Of a DNA stretch of 22,833 bases, positions 1-6,164 are shown piece by piece. Every line of letters starts with the position of its first letter. Within the stretch, counting starts at the first letter, position 1. The translations under genes and the position numbers were made by a program. This DNA is from a virus, in IMG/VR virus record IMGVR_UViG_3300013094_000293, positions 1 to 22,833 of that record. One strand, written 5' to 3'. A model generated the notes under the pieces. It had not been told where the DNA came from, did no database searches, and saw only the letters and a program-made list of their open reading frames with translations.

Positions 1-303
1 GAAGGCTATCGTAACTACGACAAGTCTGAGTTCGATGTTGTATCAGCTGTTGATGAAGATGATGATAAGATTGAAAAGATCTGGAAGTCTGAGTATTCTC
101 TAAAAGAATTCTTGAATCCAAAAGAATTTAAATCTTATGATGATTTGAAAACCAAGCTAGAACGTGTATTGAATCTAGCTGGAGCATCTAAACCAAGATA
201 TGTAAATGTCGAGGAAGCTGGTGAAGAAGAAATTGTTGAGCCAAGTCTAAGTGAAGATGAGGACGATAATTTGAGCTTCTTTAACAAGTTAGCTGCAGAA
301 TAA
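1..303 (+). CDS. 32: gp32-like single-stranded DNA-binding protein, C-terminal part (5' end outside window)
   Basis: The frame is open from the first base to the TAA at 301-303, so the gene begins upstream; the first in-frame ATG (112) is an internal methionine. The roughly 100 visible residues resemble the end of T4 gp32: an N-Y-D-x-S-x-F segment, then a helix with K-E-F-K-S-Y-D-D-L equivalent to T4 K-D-K-F-K-S-F-E-E-L, then a very acidic tail rich in Glu and Asp ending in S-F-F-N-K-L. In T4, gp32 coats single-stranded DNA during replication, recombination and repair, and its acidic tail contacts partner replication proteins; the DNA-binding core and zinc site would lie outside this window. 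It is the only replication gene here, and it converges on the tail operon on the other strand. A terminator follows directly. Confidence 0.85.
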   Translation, partial: EGYRNYDKSEFDVVSAVDEDDDKIEKIWKSEYSLKEFLNPKEFKSYDDLKTKLERVLNLAGASKPRYVNVEEAGEEEIVEPSLSEDEDDNLSFFNKLAAE

Positions 304-330
304 TTGACCAACTCGTGTTGGATTCAATTG

Positions 331-358
331 GGGGAGAAGAAATTCTCCCCTTTTTTTT
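331..358 (+). terminator. Rho-independent terminator of gene 32
   Basis: A perfect 8-bp stem (GGGGAGAA paired with TTCTCCCC) closes a GAAA tetraloop at 331-350 and is followed by eight T residues at 351-358. This is a textbook intrinsic terminator for rightward transcription out of gene 32. The T run overlaps the stop codon of the converging minus-strand gene (357-359). Read leftward the same hairpin forms but is followed by CAATTG rather than a T run, so it is probably weak in that direction. Confidence 0.9.
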
Positions 359-2306
359 ACATCTTAAAAAGACCTGGGTGTATTACTGGATGATCAAAAA
401 TAGATGCTGTATAGGTTGAGATGCTTGTCTCACTATTTGTCAATTTTAATCTAGCATCAGTTGCTGCTGGTGGCGATACCATCGGTGTTTGTGATTTTAT
501 AATTCCTGATGCTTTAGATTGATCGATAGAAGATTGTAATGCATCAAGTTTATCATGTATATCATCCATATTATTATTCTTTTCAGAAGCAACGTCATCT
601 GCAGTTTGACTCTTTAACTCATTTAATCTTCTCTCAGTTATAACACCTTCTTTACCGTGTAGAACTGCAGGTGTTCCGCTACCAAAATCTTCAATGTCAC
701 TTCCTGTTGCTGTATGACTTCCTTCTCTACGATGAACGACTTTTCCTGAAAGCTCGGATTCCTTACCCTCAATTTTCGCTACTGATGTTCCTTCATTTGA
801 TTTCTCATAATGAGATCCAGTATCAACTTCTTTATCTTTATCGTCGCCGCCATCTTTTGACTTAGATGCTAACATAAGTCCAGCGCCAACAGCTAATCCG
901 ACAGGTCCTAATGCTGCAAGCGCAGCTTCTCCGCCAGCAAGAGCAGCTCCACCTTCTACAGCAGCTGCAGCGCCACCACCCTCAGCTGCCACTAAGCCTG
1001 CAGATTCAGCTTTAGATGCAGTTGATGCAGCTTTCAATGCATTTGATTCTTCTGCGGCAGTTTTAGCAATGTCAGCATTTTTAGAAACTTTATCAGCTTG
1101 ATTTGTTTTTTTAATTTGTTCTTCAAGTAAATCTGCTGCTTTTTCTTCTGACTTTCCAGATCCTTCTATATTTTTAGGATCTTTCTTACTAAACATATTT
1201 TTAATAAGATTATATCCAGAATTTTTATTCTTATTTGCTTTATCTACTTTATCTTGCCCAAACAGATCAGCGAAAATATCTTCAGCGAAAGTATTTTCTG
1301 GCTTTTTATCTTTATCTTTTTTTTCTTTTTCTTTAGAATTGATTTTTTTATTAATTTCTTTAACAATAGTTAAAATCTCACCAATCTTTCTAATATCGCT
1401 TCTAGGTATTCTGTCTGTTCTTTTTGCTTGTTGCGGTTGTGGCGTTTCAGTATTATTTTCTTTTTTAACTTCTTCAGATTCTGATTTTTTATCAAATTGC
1501 ATATATGATGCTTTAGTTAAAACTCTATTAGCATCAGATTTAGAAGCAAATCCTCCAACTTTTCCACTCTCAGTTATTCTTTTAACTTGTTTGTTTTCAG
1601 GTCCCAGCGGATCATATGCGAAGTATTTTTTTTCGCCGCCCTCTTTAATGGTGATGCTCTTTACGGACAATCTGTCATAGATTTTATCTATTTTAGCAGA
1701 AAGATCAGGATAATTGCTGCTTGTTTTGTTTACGGCGTTGCTTAGATCGTCTAACTTATCTTCTACTTTTTCAAGATTGTCATCTAAATCATCTATTTTA
1801 TTTTTTATGATTGTAGTAGAAAGTATCAAATCATCAATCTTATTTGAAGCTCTTTCTTGATCAGGGCTATCGCTTCTTGTTACTTCTTCTTTGTCTCCAT
1901 CATTAAAAATACTTGTTGATATTTTATTAGAAATGTCTTTTCCGCCAGTGAATATATTTTTAAATTTTTCCTTTATCATATTGTATCCAGACTTAGGGTT
2001 CTTTGTCATTTTATCTACTGAACCCTGTCCGAATAATTTTGCTACGACATCATCTACGAAGTCATTTTCTCTTTTTTGTTTTTTCCCTGGAGCATTTTTG
2101 GTAATATTTTTTCTAACATTACCAGAAGCTCTTTTTGTAATATTACTTTTGTTTTGTAGCTTGTAGATATCTTCTTCGCTGATTTCTTGATTGAGAGCTT
2201 CTTTAAAGTCTAAATTTTTATTCTCTTGTAGAATGAGATTCGCAAGATCATTTAATGTGATGCTCGCGCTTGATGTGGAAATTTTTGGTGCGGTTTTTCT
2301 TGCCAT
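357..2306 (-). CDS. Candidate tail tape-measure protein (gp29-equivalent), 649 aa
   Basis: No direct family match is recognised; the tape-measure call is inference. Visible features: a lysine-rich N-terminal third, a strong heptad coiled-coil stretch (about residues 154-215), a 35-residue duplication (81-115 and 338-372), a second charged helical region (about 300-335), a long Ala/Gly-rich hydrophobic segment (about 436-480) that could insert in a membrane, and a G-T-P-A-V-L-H-G-K-E-G-V-I motif (544-556) resembling ones near the ends of many tape-measure proteins. Length is close to T4 gp29 (590 aa). The start ATG overlaps the stop of the gp51-like frame (TAATG), suggesting translational coupling, as only a weak purine-rich ribosome site precedes it. 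Lying right after a frameshifting chaperone-like pair is the classic tape-measure position. Alternative: another coiled-coil structural protein. Confidence 0.55.
   Translation of the reverse strand: MARKTAPKISTSSASITLNDLANLILQENKNLDFKEALNQEISEEDIYKLQNKSNITKRASGNVRKNITKNAPGKKQKRENDFVDDVVAKLFGQGSVDKMTKNPKSGYNMIKEKFKNIFTGGKDISNKISTSIFNDGDKEEVTRSDSPDQERASNKIDDLILSTTIIKNKIDDLDDNLEKVEDKLDDLSNAVNKTSSNYPDLSAKIDKIYDRLSVKSITIKEGGEKKYFAYDPLGPENKQVKRITESGKVGGFASKSDANRVLTKASYMQFDKKSESEEVKKENNTETPQPQQAKRTDRIPRSDIRKIGEILTIVKEINKKINSKEKEKKDKDKKPENTFAEDIFADLFGQDKVDKANKNKNSGYNLIKNMFSKKDPKNIEGSGKSEEKAADLLEEQIKKTNQADKVSKNADIAKTAAEESNALKAASTASKAESAGLVAAEGGGAAAAVEGGAALAGGEAALAALGPVGLAVGAGLMLASKSKDGGDDKDKEVDTGSHYEKSNEGTSVAKIEGKESELSGKVVHRREGSHTATGSDIEDFGSGTPAVLHGKEGVITERRLNELKSQTADDVASEKNNNMDDIHDKLDALQSSIDQSKASGIIKSQTPMVSPPAATDARLKLTNSETSISTYTASIFDHPVIHPGLFKM
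1191..1295 (-). repeat. Internal protein duplication, copy 2 (candidate tape measure residues 338-372)
   Basis: This is the second copy of the 35-residue segment at 1962-2066, sharing L-F-G-Q, V-D-K and S-G-Y-N. Both copies sit between charged helical stretches and precede a lysine-rich linker. Confidence 0.85.
1962..2066 (-). repeat. Internal protein duplication, copy 1 (candidate tape measure residues 81-115)
   Basis: This stretch encodes a 35-residue segment with core motifs L-F-G-Q-x-x-V-D-K and S-G-Y-N-x-I-K. It matches copy 2 (1191-1295) at 20 of 35 residues by hand alignment, without gaps. The similarity is at protein level; the DNA copies have diverged. Confidence 0.85.
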
Positions 2307-2518
2307 TATCTTCTTCTACTTCTTGATCTTCTTTCCATGTCTTTTATCTTACGCTTCTCTTCTTCTTCTTTTATCTTAGCCGCCAACATATTAACATATA
2401 TGTCTTTTTCCCAAGGAATCATATTATCAAATAAATTAACATCAAATTTGTGGTAGTAGAGTAAAGCAAAATTTAATTTAAAATACTCCGCTAACGCACC
2501 ATCACCAAAACTTAGATA
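2306..2518 (-). CDS. 51: gp51-like segment, predicted to be made only as a -1 frameshift extension of gp26
   Basis: The frame is open from 2554 to the TAA at 2306-2308, encoding 70 residues after the predicted slip. There is no in-frame ATG, GTG or TTG before the ATG at 2422, which would give only 38 residues and drop most of the conserved part. The peptide has a helical segment A-L-L-Y-Y-H-K-F-D, then M-I-P-W-E-K-D-I-Y-V-N-M-L, then a Glu/Lys/Arg-rich tail ending in S-R-S-R-R-R. The pattern of tyrosine/histidine helix, short loop, Pro-aromatic-Glu-(Arg/Lys) helix and charged tail resembles the C-terminal domain of tail assembly chaperones in T4-like marine phages. Position between gp26 and the tape-measure candidate matches gene 51 of T4, whose product helps hub assembly. 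It is much shorter than T4 gp51 (249 aa). Its stop overlaps the next ATG (TAATG). The gp51 name rests mainly on position. Confidence 0.65.
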   Translation of the reverse strand, partial: YLSFGDGALAEYFKLNFALLYYHKFDVNLFDNMIPWEKDIYVNMLAAKIKEEEEKRKIKDMERRSRSRRR

Positions 2519-3240
2519 AAAAAATCGTTGAGACCCTCCAGCACAAAATGGTGCTTAAATTTACATTTTGGACAATCATGATCTATTTCTTTTCTTACTG
2601 TTGGAAGATTATTAAAAAATTCTTCAATTTTCTTATAACGATCAGGGGGCATCGAGTAAATAAAATTCAATAAGTCTTCCAACTTAACATCTTTTGATTT
2701 ATAAATTCCATTTTCATCAAAAACATAATCTATGTTCATAGCTGCAGCTTTAAATTCTGCGTCAGGATCATCATTAAATTTTTCACTTGACAATAAAGTC
2801 ACAGCTTCAAAGGTCGGATACTTCATTTGAACGCCAACATTATCTGTAATCATTATTTTCTTTTGTACATCGGCATTGACCACTGGAACTTCTAACAAAT
2901 TAATTGGAAGTTCTATAACCATTCCGCATTCTTCCTGACTGCTGTTTTTATTCTTACATTTAAAATATGTAATAATATTCTCACCAATAGATCTAGCTCT
3001 AAAATTTAAAAACAATAATTCAAGATCAACAAGTGGCAGCTCATCAACATTAATATTGTCAATTAAACAATTTTGAGCTATTTGTTTGACAATATTAGCT
3101 GTATCCTCAGAAGTTTTTGCTTCTGCCGCCATCAACATAAGTTTCTGTTCTTTAACCAAGAAAGGTCTAAATTTAACAGGCTTATCCTGAGAAAATAACT
3201 TCACTTCATAAGTTGGAGTTGATATATTTGGAAGATTCAT
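2512..3240 (-). CDS. 26: Baseplate hub assembly protein gp26 (T4_baseplate family), probable tail assembly chaperone
   Basis: The 242-residue product (T4 gp26 is 208) resembles the T4 baseplate protein family (PF12322 by recollection): an N-terminal strand region with V-K-F-R-P-F-L-V-K-E-Q-K, a central helical part (D-L-E-L-L-F-L-N-F-R-A-R-S) and a C-terminal C-P-K-C (223-226) followed by G-L-N-D-F-F-I. Cys95 and Cys105 with Cys223 and Cys226 could form a zinc site; that is inference. T4 gp26 takes part in central hub assembly. A good ribosome site (GAGGT) precedes the ATG, and the gp54-like gene ends 22 bases upstream. The conserved Phe-Phe near the end is encoded by the T7 slippery run, so the protein probably also exists as a fusion of about 311 residues with the gp51-like segment. 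Confidence 0.85.
   Translation of the reverse strand: MNLPNISTPTYEVKLFSQDKPVKFRPFLVKEQKLMLMAAEAKTSEDTANIVKQIAQNCLIDNINVDELPLVDLELLFLNFRARSIGENIITYFKCKNKNSSQEECGMVIELPINLLEVPVVNADVQKKIMITDNVGVQMKYPTFEAVTLLSSEKFNDDPDAEFKAAAMNIDYVFDENGIYKSKDVKLEDLLNFIYSMPPDRYKKIEEFFNNLPTVRKEIDHDCPKCKFKHHFVLEGLNDFFI
2518..2524 (-). promoter_or_regulatory. Predicted -1 ribosomal frameshift slippery site (T TTT TTT)
   Basis: Seven consecutive T residues in gp26 codon phase T-TTT-TTT satisfy the X-XXY-YYZ rule for simultaneous -1 slippage. They encode the last two Phe of gp26 (240-241), followed by ATC and the TAA at 2512-2514. Slippage by -1 enters exactly the frame that runs on for 70 residues. No convincing downstream hairpin or pseudoknot was seen by eye. 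Confidence 0.75.
2534..2539 (-). promoter_or_regulatory. Internal Shine-Dalgarno-like element (GGAGGG) upstream of the slippery site
   Basis: GGAGGG lies within the gp26 coding sequence, nine bases before the T7 run. Internal Shine-Dalgarno elements about 10 bases upstream are known to stimulate bacterial -1 frameshifting (dnaX). It is not followed at normal spacing by a start codon in the gp51-like frame, so an ordinary initiation role is less likely. Confidence 0.65.
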
Positions 3241-3262
3241 AAATTACCTCATAAAAACATAA

Positions 3263-3952
3263 TTAACCAAGTGATCCTGCGCCAGCATCTGGTCCATACT
3301 GCTGCGGTTGTTGTATATTTGTCGGTGGTTGAAAACTTACATTTGGTGGCGGTTCAGTTGCTTGATTTAAATTGTTTGGAGTAGTAGTTCCTCCAACTTT
3401 TTCCGCACCAGATGAATACCATTTTCTATAAGCAAATGCAACATTTAATCTTAATGCTTCATCGCTTCCCCAATTTAAAGCCATTGGTTCTATTGAAATA
3501 GGAAAGGCTTCTTCCAACATAACGGAATATTGTAGATCGCCAGCTCCACTGTATTGGTTGATTTTTATAGTTGCCTTACTTTGACTATTATTGTCATCTG
3601 GATATATTAATAGTCCATTTGAAATTGGAATAATTGAGTTTACCCATGAATCAAAAAATATTCTTTCTTGCATCTTTCCCGTGCATATAAAAGTCAAACT
3701 TATTGGTTGGAAAGAAATATTTCCAGGAATCTTTTGTGGCACTCCATAGTTCAAAAACTCAATTGGCGATACAGTAATTCCAGGAAGCTCAGCGTTTTCG
3801 CATAATAGAGAAAGACCTCTTGCTCCATCAGAGATTTTCATTATTCCTGGAGCTGTTGGCATTTTTACAAACTGTACATCAAATCTATAGGCTTTTGCAA
3901 TTTCTTTTTGCCCATTGATATTGCTCAGAAAGTCGTCTATTTTAAAAGTCAT
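3263..3952 (-). CDS. 54: Baseplate tail-tube initiator, gp54-like (tail-tube fold)
   Basis: The 229-residue protein aligns by eye with the conserved parts of T4 gp54 (320 aa): an N-terminal helix with D-D-F-L, an E-L-P-G-I strand, then I-S-L-T-F-I-C-T-G-K-M with F-D-S-W-V-N-S-I (T4: M-Q-D-W-V-N-S-V), and F-P-I-S-I-E-P-M-A-L-N-W leading to V-A-F-A-Y-R-K-W (T4: V-T-F-A-Y-R-V). gp54 caps the hub and nucleates gp19 tube polymerisation. The fold is shared with tube protein gp19 (163 aa), so a tube paralogue is the main alternative. The last 45 or so residues are a Pro/Gln/Gly-rich, probably disordered tail. The start overlaps the end of the preceding gene by 11 bases; the ribosome site is weak (AGAAG), consistent with coupling. 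Confidence 0.7.
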   Translation of the reverse strand: MTFKIDDFLSNINGQKEIAKAYRFDVQFVKMPTAPGIMKISDGARGLSLLCENAELPGITVSPIEFLNYGVPQKIPGNISFQPISLTFICTGKMQERIFFDSWVNSIIPISNGLLIYPDDNNSQSKATIKINQYSGAGDLQYSVMLEEAFPISIEPMALNWGSDEALRLNVAFAYRKWYSSGAEKVGGTTTPNNLNQATEPPPNVSFQPPTNIQQPQQYGPDAGAGSLG

Positions 3953-4571
3953 TTTGTTTTTCTTCTTTGTAAGGATCTTTACTTAAGTTTAAAATCTGTT
4001 GCATAGATTCTCTTTGAACTGTGGCTTTTCTAGCCCCCACAAAATATTCAGAAGGTAAAAATGATACAATCTCCCAATCATTAAAAGGTATCTCAACGAT
4101 TCTAGACTCTATATGTTTTGTTAGATATCTTTTTAAGCATGGTCTAAATTCTTTGAATCTTTGAGTTCCATCTAAAAGATTGTAACTCAATCTGAGTTTC
4201 GTTGACTCGTCATATCTTTCATTATTCAATACCGCATATAATTTATCTAACAGTATTATTCTTATTTTTGGTGGCAAGTAATGTAAGTTGATTCCTAAAA
4301 ATCCATCATTGTATCTTTTAATCGGTATGACCAAAGGGAATCTGTCGTAAAATGGCAGTTCGTCTTTTAGTTTAGGGTCATAAAAATAAAAATACATCTT
4401 TCCTGGAAAAATGACTCTTACAAACTTATTGTCTTTATCTTTTATGAATCTTGGTCTATTAACTCTTATATTGGCTAAATGAGTTTTTAGCCAATTTCTA
4501 GATTCTCTTGTTCTTATTTCTAAGTTGTTAGCAGCTAAATCTTTTTTGATTTTTTCTATTAGATATGACAT
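3942..4571 (-). CDS. Conserved T4-like phage protein of unknown function; possible DNA-end protector (gp2-like)
   Basis: The 209-residue soluble protein has no signal peptide or membrane segment. It starts with a basic helical region (R-E-S-R-N-W-L-K) and has a distinctive core at about 56-101: P-G-K-M-Y-F-Y-F-Y-D-P-K, F-Y-D-R-F-P-L-V-I-P-I, D-G-F-L-G-I-N-L-H-Y-L-P-P. Then follow a Y-N-L-L-D-G segment, R-P-C-L-K-R-Y-L and W-E-I-V-S-F-L-P-S-E-Y-F. I recall this combination as widespread in aquatic T4-like phages, sometimes labelled DNA-end protector. In T4, genes 2 and 4 are adjacent and both act on finished heads (gp2 protects DNA ends), so position fits, but gp2 is 274 aa and I see no clear alignment. 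Its ATG shares one base with the gp4 stop (TAATG), indicating coupled translation. Confidence 0.45.
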   Translation of the reverse strand: MSYLIEKIKKDLAANNLEIRTRESRNWLKTHLANIRVNRPRFIKDKDNKFVRVIFPGKMYFYFYDPKLKDELPFYDRFPLVIPIKRYNDGFLGINLHYLPPKIRIILLDKLYAVLNNERYDESTKLRLSYNLLDGTQRFKEFRPCLKRYLTKHIESRIVEIPFNDWEIVSFLPSEYFVGARKATVQRESMQQILNLSKDPYKEEKQNDF

Positions 4572-5014
4572 TATTTTATGTTTAACTCTTTTTCCGTAAG
4601 GATTTTAAATTCCCAACCTCTGTCTGCGCAAAATTCCTTAGCTGCTTTAAACTTGGCTTCATTAACTCCCCAAGTTGCAATTTCATTTAAAACTCTTCTC
4701 GTTACCTTTTTTGGCTTCTCAGGTGGTTTGGTTTGTTTCTCTGGTTTGACCTCGATAACAAACTTCTTATAACTACCATCTCTAGTCCTGATCTTTGCGA
4801 CAAAATCAGGAAAATATCTATGGTATTTATTGTCTATTGGCGAAATATAAGGTATTATCAGTTCCTCGCTAGACCATTCCACAACGGTACTATTTCGATC
4901 TAGCCAATCCATAGTTTTTCTTTCCCATAGACTTCTATACCAAATGTTAGATGGGTCTCCTCTATACTTCTGTGGGTTTATCGGAGAATATCTTCCAGAA
5001 TATGTTTTCGCCAT
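4571..5014 (-). CDS. 4: Head completion protein gp4 (PD-(D/E)xK nuclease-like)
   Basis: The 147-residue product aligns with T4 gp4 (also called gp50/gp65, 150 aa) along its whole length: S-G-R-Y-S-P-x-N-P-x-K-Y-R-G-D-P near the start, Y-R-S-L-W-E-R-K, F-P-D-F (69-71 contains P-D), I-E-V-K-P-E-K-x-T-K-P-P (87-98) and N-E-I-A-T-W-x-V-N near the end. Glu31, Asp70, Glu88 and Lys90 form a plausible TnsA/PD-(D/E)xK nuclease site. In T4, gp4 is needed for DNA-filled heads to become able to join tails. It is the first gene of the leftward operon, 46 bases from the divergent gp48 gene, with AGG about 9 bases before its ATG and a late-promoter-like box at 5039-5046 on its strand. Confidence 0.88.
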   Translation of the reverse strand: MAKTYSGRYSPINPQKYRGDPSNIWYRSLWERKTMDWLDRNSTVVEWSSEELIIPYISPIDNKYHRYFPDFVAKIRTRDGSYKKFVIEVKPEKQTKPPEKPKKVTRRVLNEIATWGVNEAKFKAAKEFCADRGWEFKILTEKELNIK

Positions 5015-5021
5015 ATAAATA
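5014..5021 (+). promoter_or_regulatory. Late promoter -10 box for the rightward baseplate operon (TATAAATA)
   Basis: An exact match to the T4 late promoter consensus, 39 bases before the gp48 ATG. It begins at the first base of the divergent gp4 gene. A ribosome site (CAGGAA, 5050-5055) follows before the ATG at 5061. It probably drives the run of ten genes to the end of the window. Confidence 0.75.
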
Positions 5022-5038
5022 ACCTATTAATATTGTTT

Positions 5039-5046
5039 TATTTATC
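5039..5046 (-). promoter_or_regulatory. Late promoter -10 box for the leftward operon (GATAAATA)
   Basis: On the minus strand this reads GATAAATA, seven of eight matches to the T4 late promoter TATAAATA, which is read by sigma-gp55 RNA polymerase and normally has no -35 box. It lies 24 bases from the gp4 ATG, leaving room for a short leader with its AGG ribosome site. Confidence 0.6.
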
Positions 5047-5060
5047 ACTCAGGAATAATA

Positions 5061-6161
5061 ATGGCTGCACAACCTATTGCTGGAGTCAAAGCTACCACTA
5101 CAGGGCAAGGAACTGGTGGTGGAGAATTAGCTGCTCTGCATGATACTCGTAATGTGTACGATATAACAAGATATCCTTTAGATTTAGGAAATTCTCCTGA
5201 TCAATTACATTATGTCCAGTTTTGGATCAATTTACCTGAAGCTTCTAAAACAGAAAAGCAAATCATATCAGGCGCTCAAAGTGCTTCTCAGAGTAATAAA
5301 CAATTACTCGGAAACGGTAGATCTACAAGTCTAGGGCAAGCTGCAGGAAGTGTTGCTGCTGGGGCTGTTTCAGGATTTATTAGTGGTGGTTGGAAAGGTG
5401 CGGCAGTTGGCGCCATTGGTAATGGCGTTATTGCTGGAGTTTTAGCCACTATTGAAACCAAACCAAAATTACAAAGAATTAGAGAATCAATTGCCATTTA
5501 TATGCCAGATACAGTTGTTGCTGATTATGGTCATAGTTATATTGAAGAATCTTTAACAGAAGCTTTGGGCAAATATGGGCAAGATGCAGCGATGGCAGCT
5601 GGTAGTGTGGCAATAGCAGCTGATGTCGTTTCTGGAGGAGGTTCTAGTAGAGCAGGATTCACCAGCGGTTCAGCAAGATTGGAAACTACAGCCGCAGCGT
5701 TAGAAAAAACAGGACAAGTCGGAACGCAATTTAAAGATTTTGCTTTAAAAAGTAGTGGCGCTTCTATTAATCCTCAAGTCGAACTTATGTTTAAAGGTAC
5801 GCAAAATAGAGAATTTATTTTCCAATTTAATTTTGTACCTAAAACAGCAGCTGAGTCTCAATCAATTAAAAACATAATTAGAACATTTAAGCGTTATGCT
5901 GCGCCAGAATACAATAGCGATCAGAATGGTCGTTACTTTATTAACCCAGCGCAATTTGATATTGGTTTCTTCTTCAATGGTAAAGAGAACTTAAACCTTA
6001 ATAGAATTTCAACTTGCGTATTAGAAAATGTAATGGTAAACTACTCACCTCAACAGTATACAACTTTCCAAGATGGTATGCCTGCACAAATCACAATGCA
6101 ACTAAGATTTAAAGAAGCAGATATCATTTACCGCGAACTCATCGACACATTTGGATATTAA
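5061..6161 (+). CDS. 48: Baseplate tail-tube cap protein gp48
   Basis: The product has 366 residues, nearly the length of T4 gp48 (364). The C-terminal half carries recognisable family features: N-P-Q-V-E-L-M-F-K-G (237-246), F-x-F-x-F-N-F-V-P-K, I-I-R-T-F-K-R-Y-A-A-P-E (272-283) and a final P-A-Q-I-T-M-Q-L-R-F-K-E leading to I-D-T-F-G-Y. gp48 sits on the hub below gp54 and starts tube growth. A Gly/Ala-rich, hydrophobic glycine-zipper-like stretch at about 92-130 replaces the Ser-rich region of T4 gp48 and is unusual for a soluble cap protein. It is the first gene of the rightward operon, with a good CAGGAA ribosome site. The end has tandem stops (TAA TAA) just before the gp53 ATG. Confidence 0.85.
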   Translation: MAAQPIAGVKATTTGQGTGGGELAALHDTRNVYDITRYPLDLGNSPDQLHYVQFWINLPEASKTEKQIISGAQSASQSNKQLLGNGRSTSLGQAAGSVAAGAVSGFISGGWKGAAVGAIGNGVIAGVLATIETKPKLQRIRESIAIYMPDTVVADYGHSYIEESLTEALGKYGQDAAMAAGSVAIAADVVSGGGSSRAGFTSGSARLETTAAALEKTGQVGTQFKDFALKSSGASINPQVELMFKGTQNREFIFQFNFVPKTAAESQSIKNIIRTFKRYAAPEYNSDQNGRYFINPAQFDIGFFFNGKENLNLNRISTCVLENVMVNYSPQQYTTFQDGMPAQITMQLRFKEADIIYRELIDTFGY

Positions 6162-6164
6162 TAA

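Noticed and set aside
112-303. A 63-residue gene starting at ATG 112
   Set aside because: The same frame is open back to base 1 and matches gp32 upstream of this Met, so it is an internal methionine of a longer gene.
2191-2379. Plus-strand open frames over the tape-measure candidate (also 671-865, 1339-1680, 1891-2166)
   Set aside because: Low-complexity hydrophobic translations antisense to a lysine-rich coding gene, with no family resemblance; shadows.
2306-2422. A free-standing 38-residue gp51 starting at ATG 2422
   Set aside because: It would discard the conserved helical part upstream, and no good ribosome site precedes it; frameshift expression explains the whole open frame.
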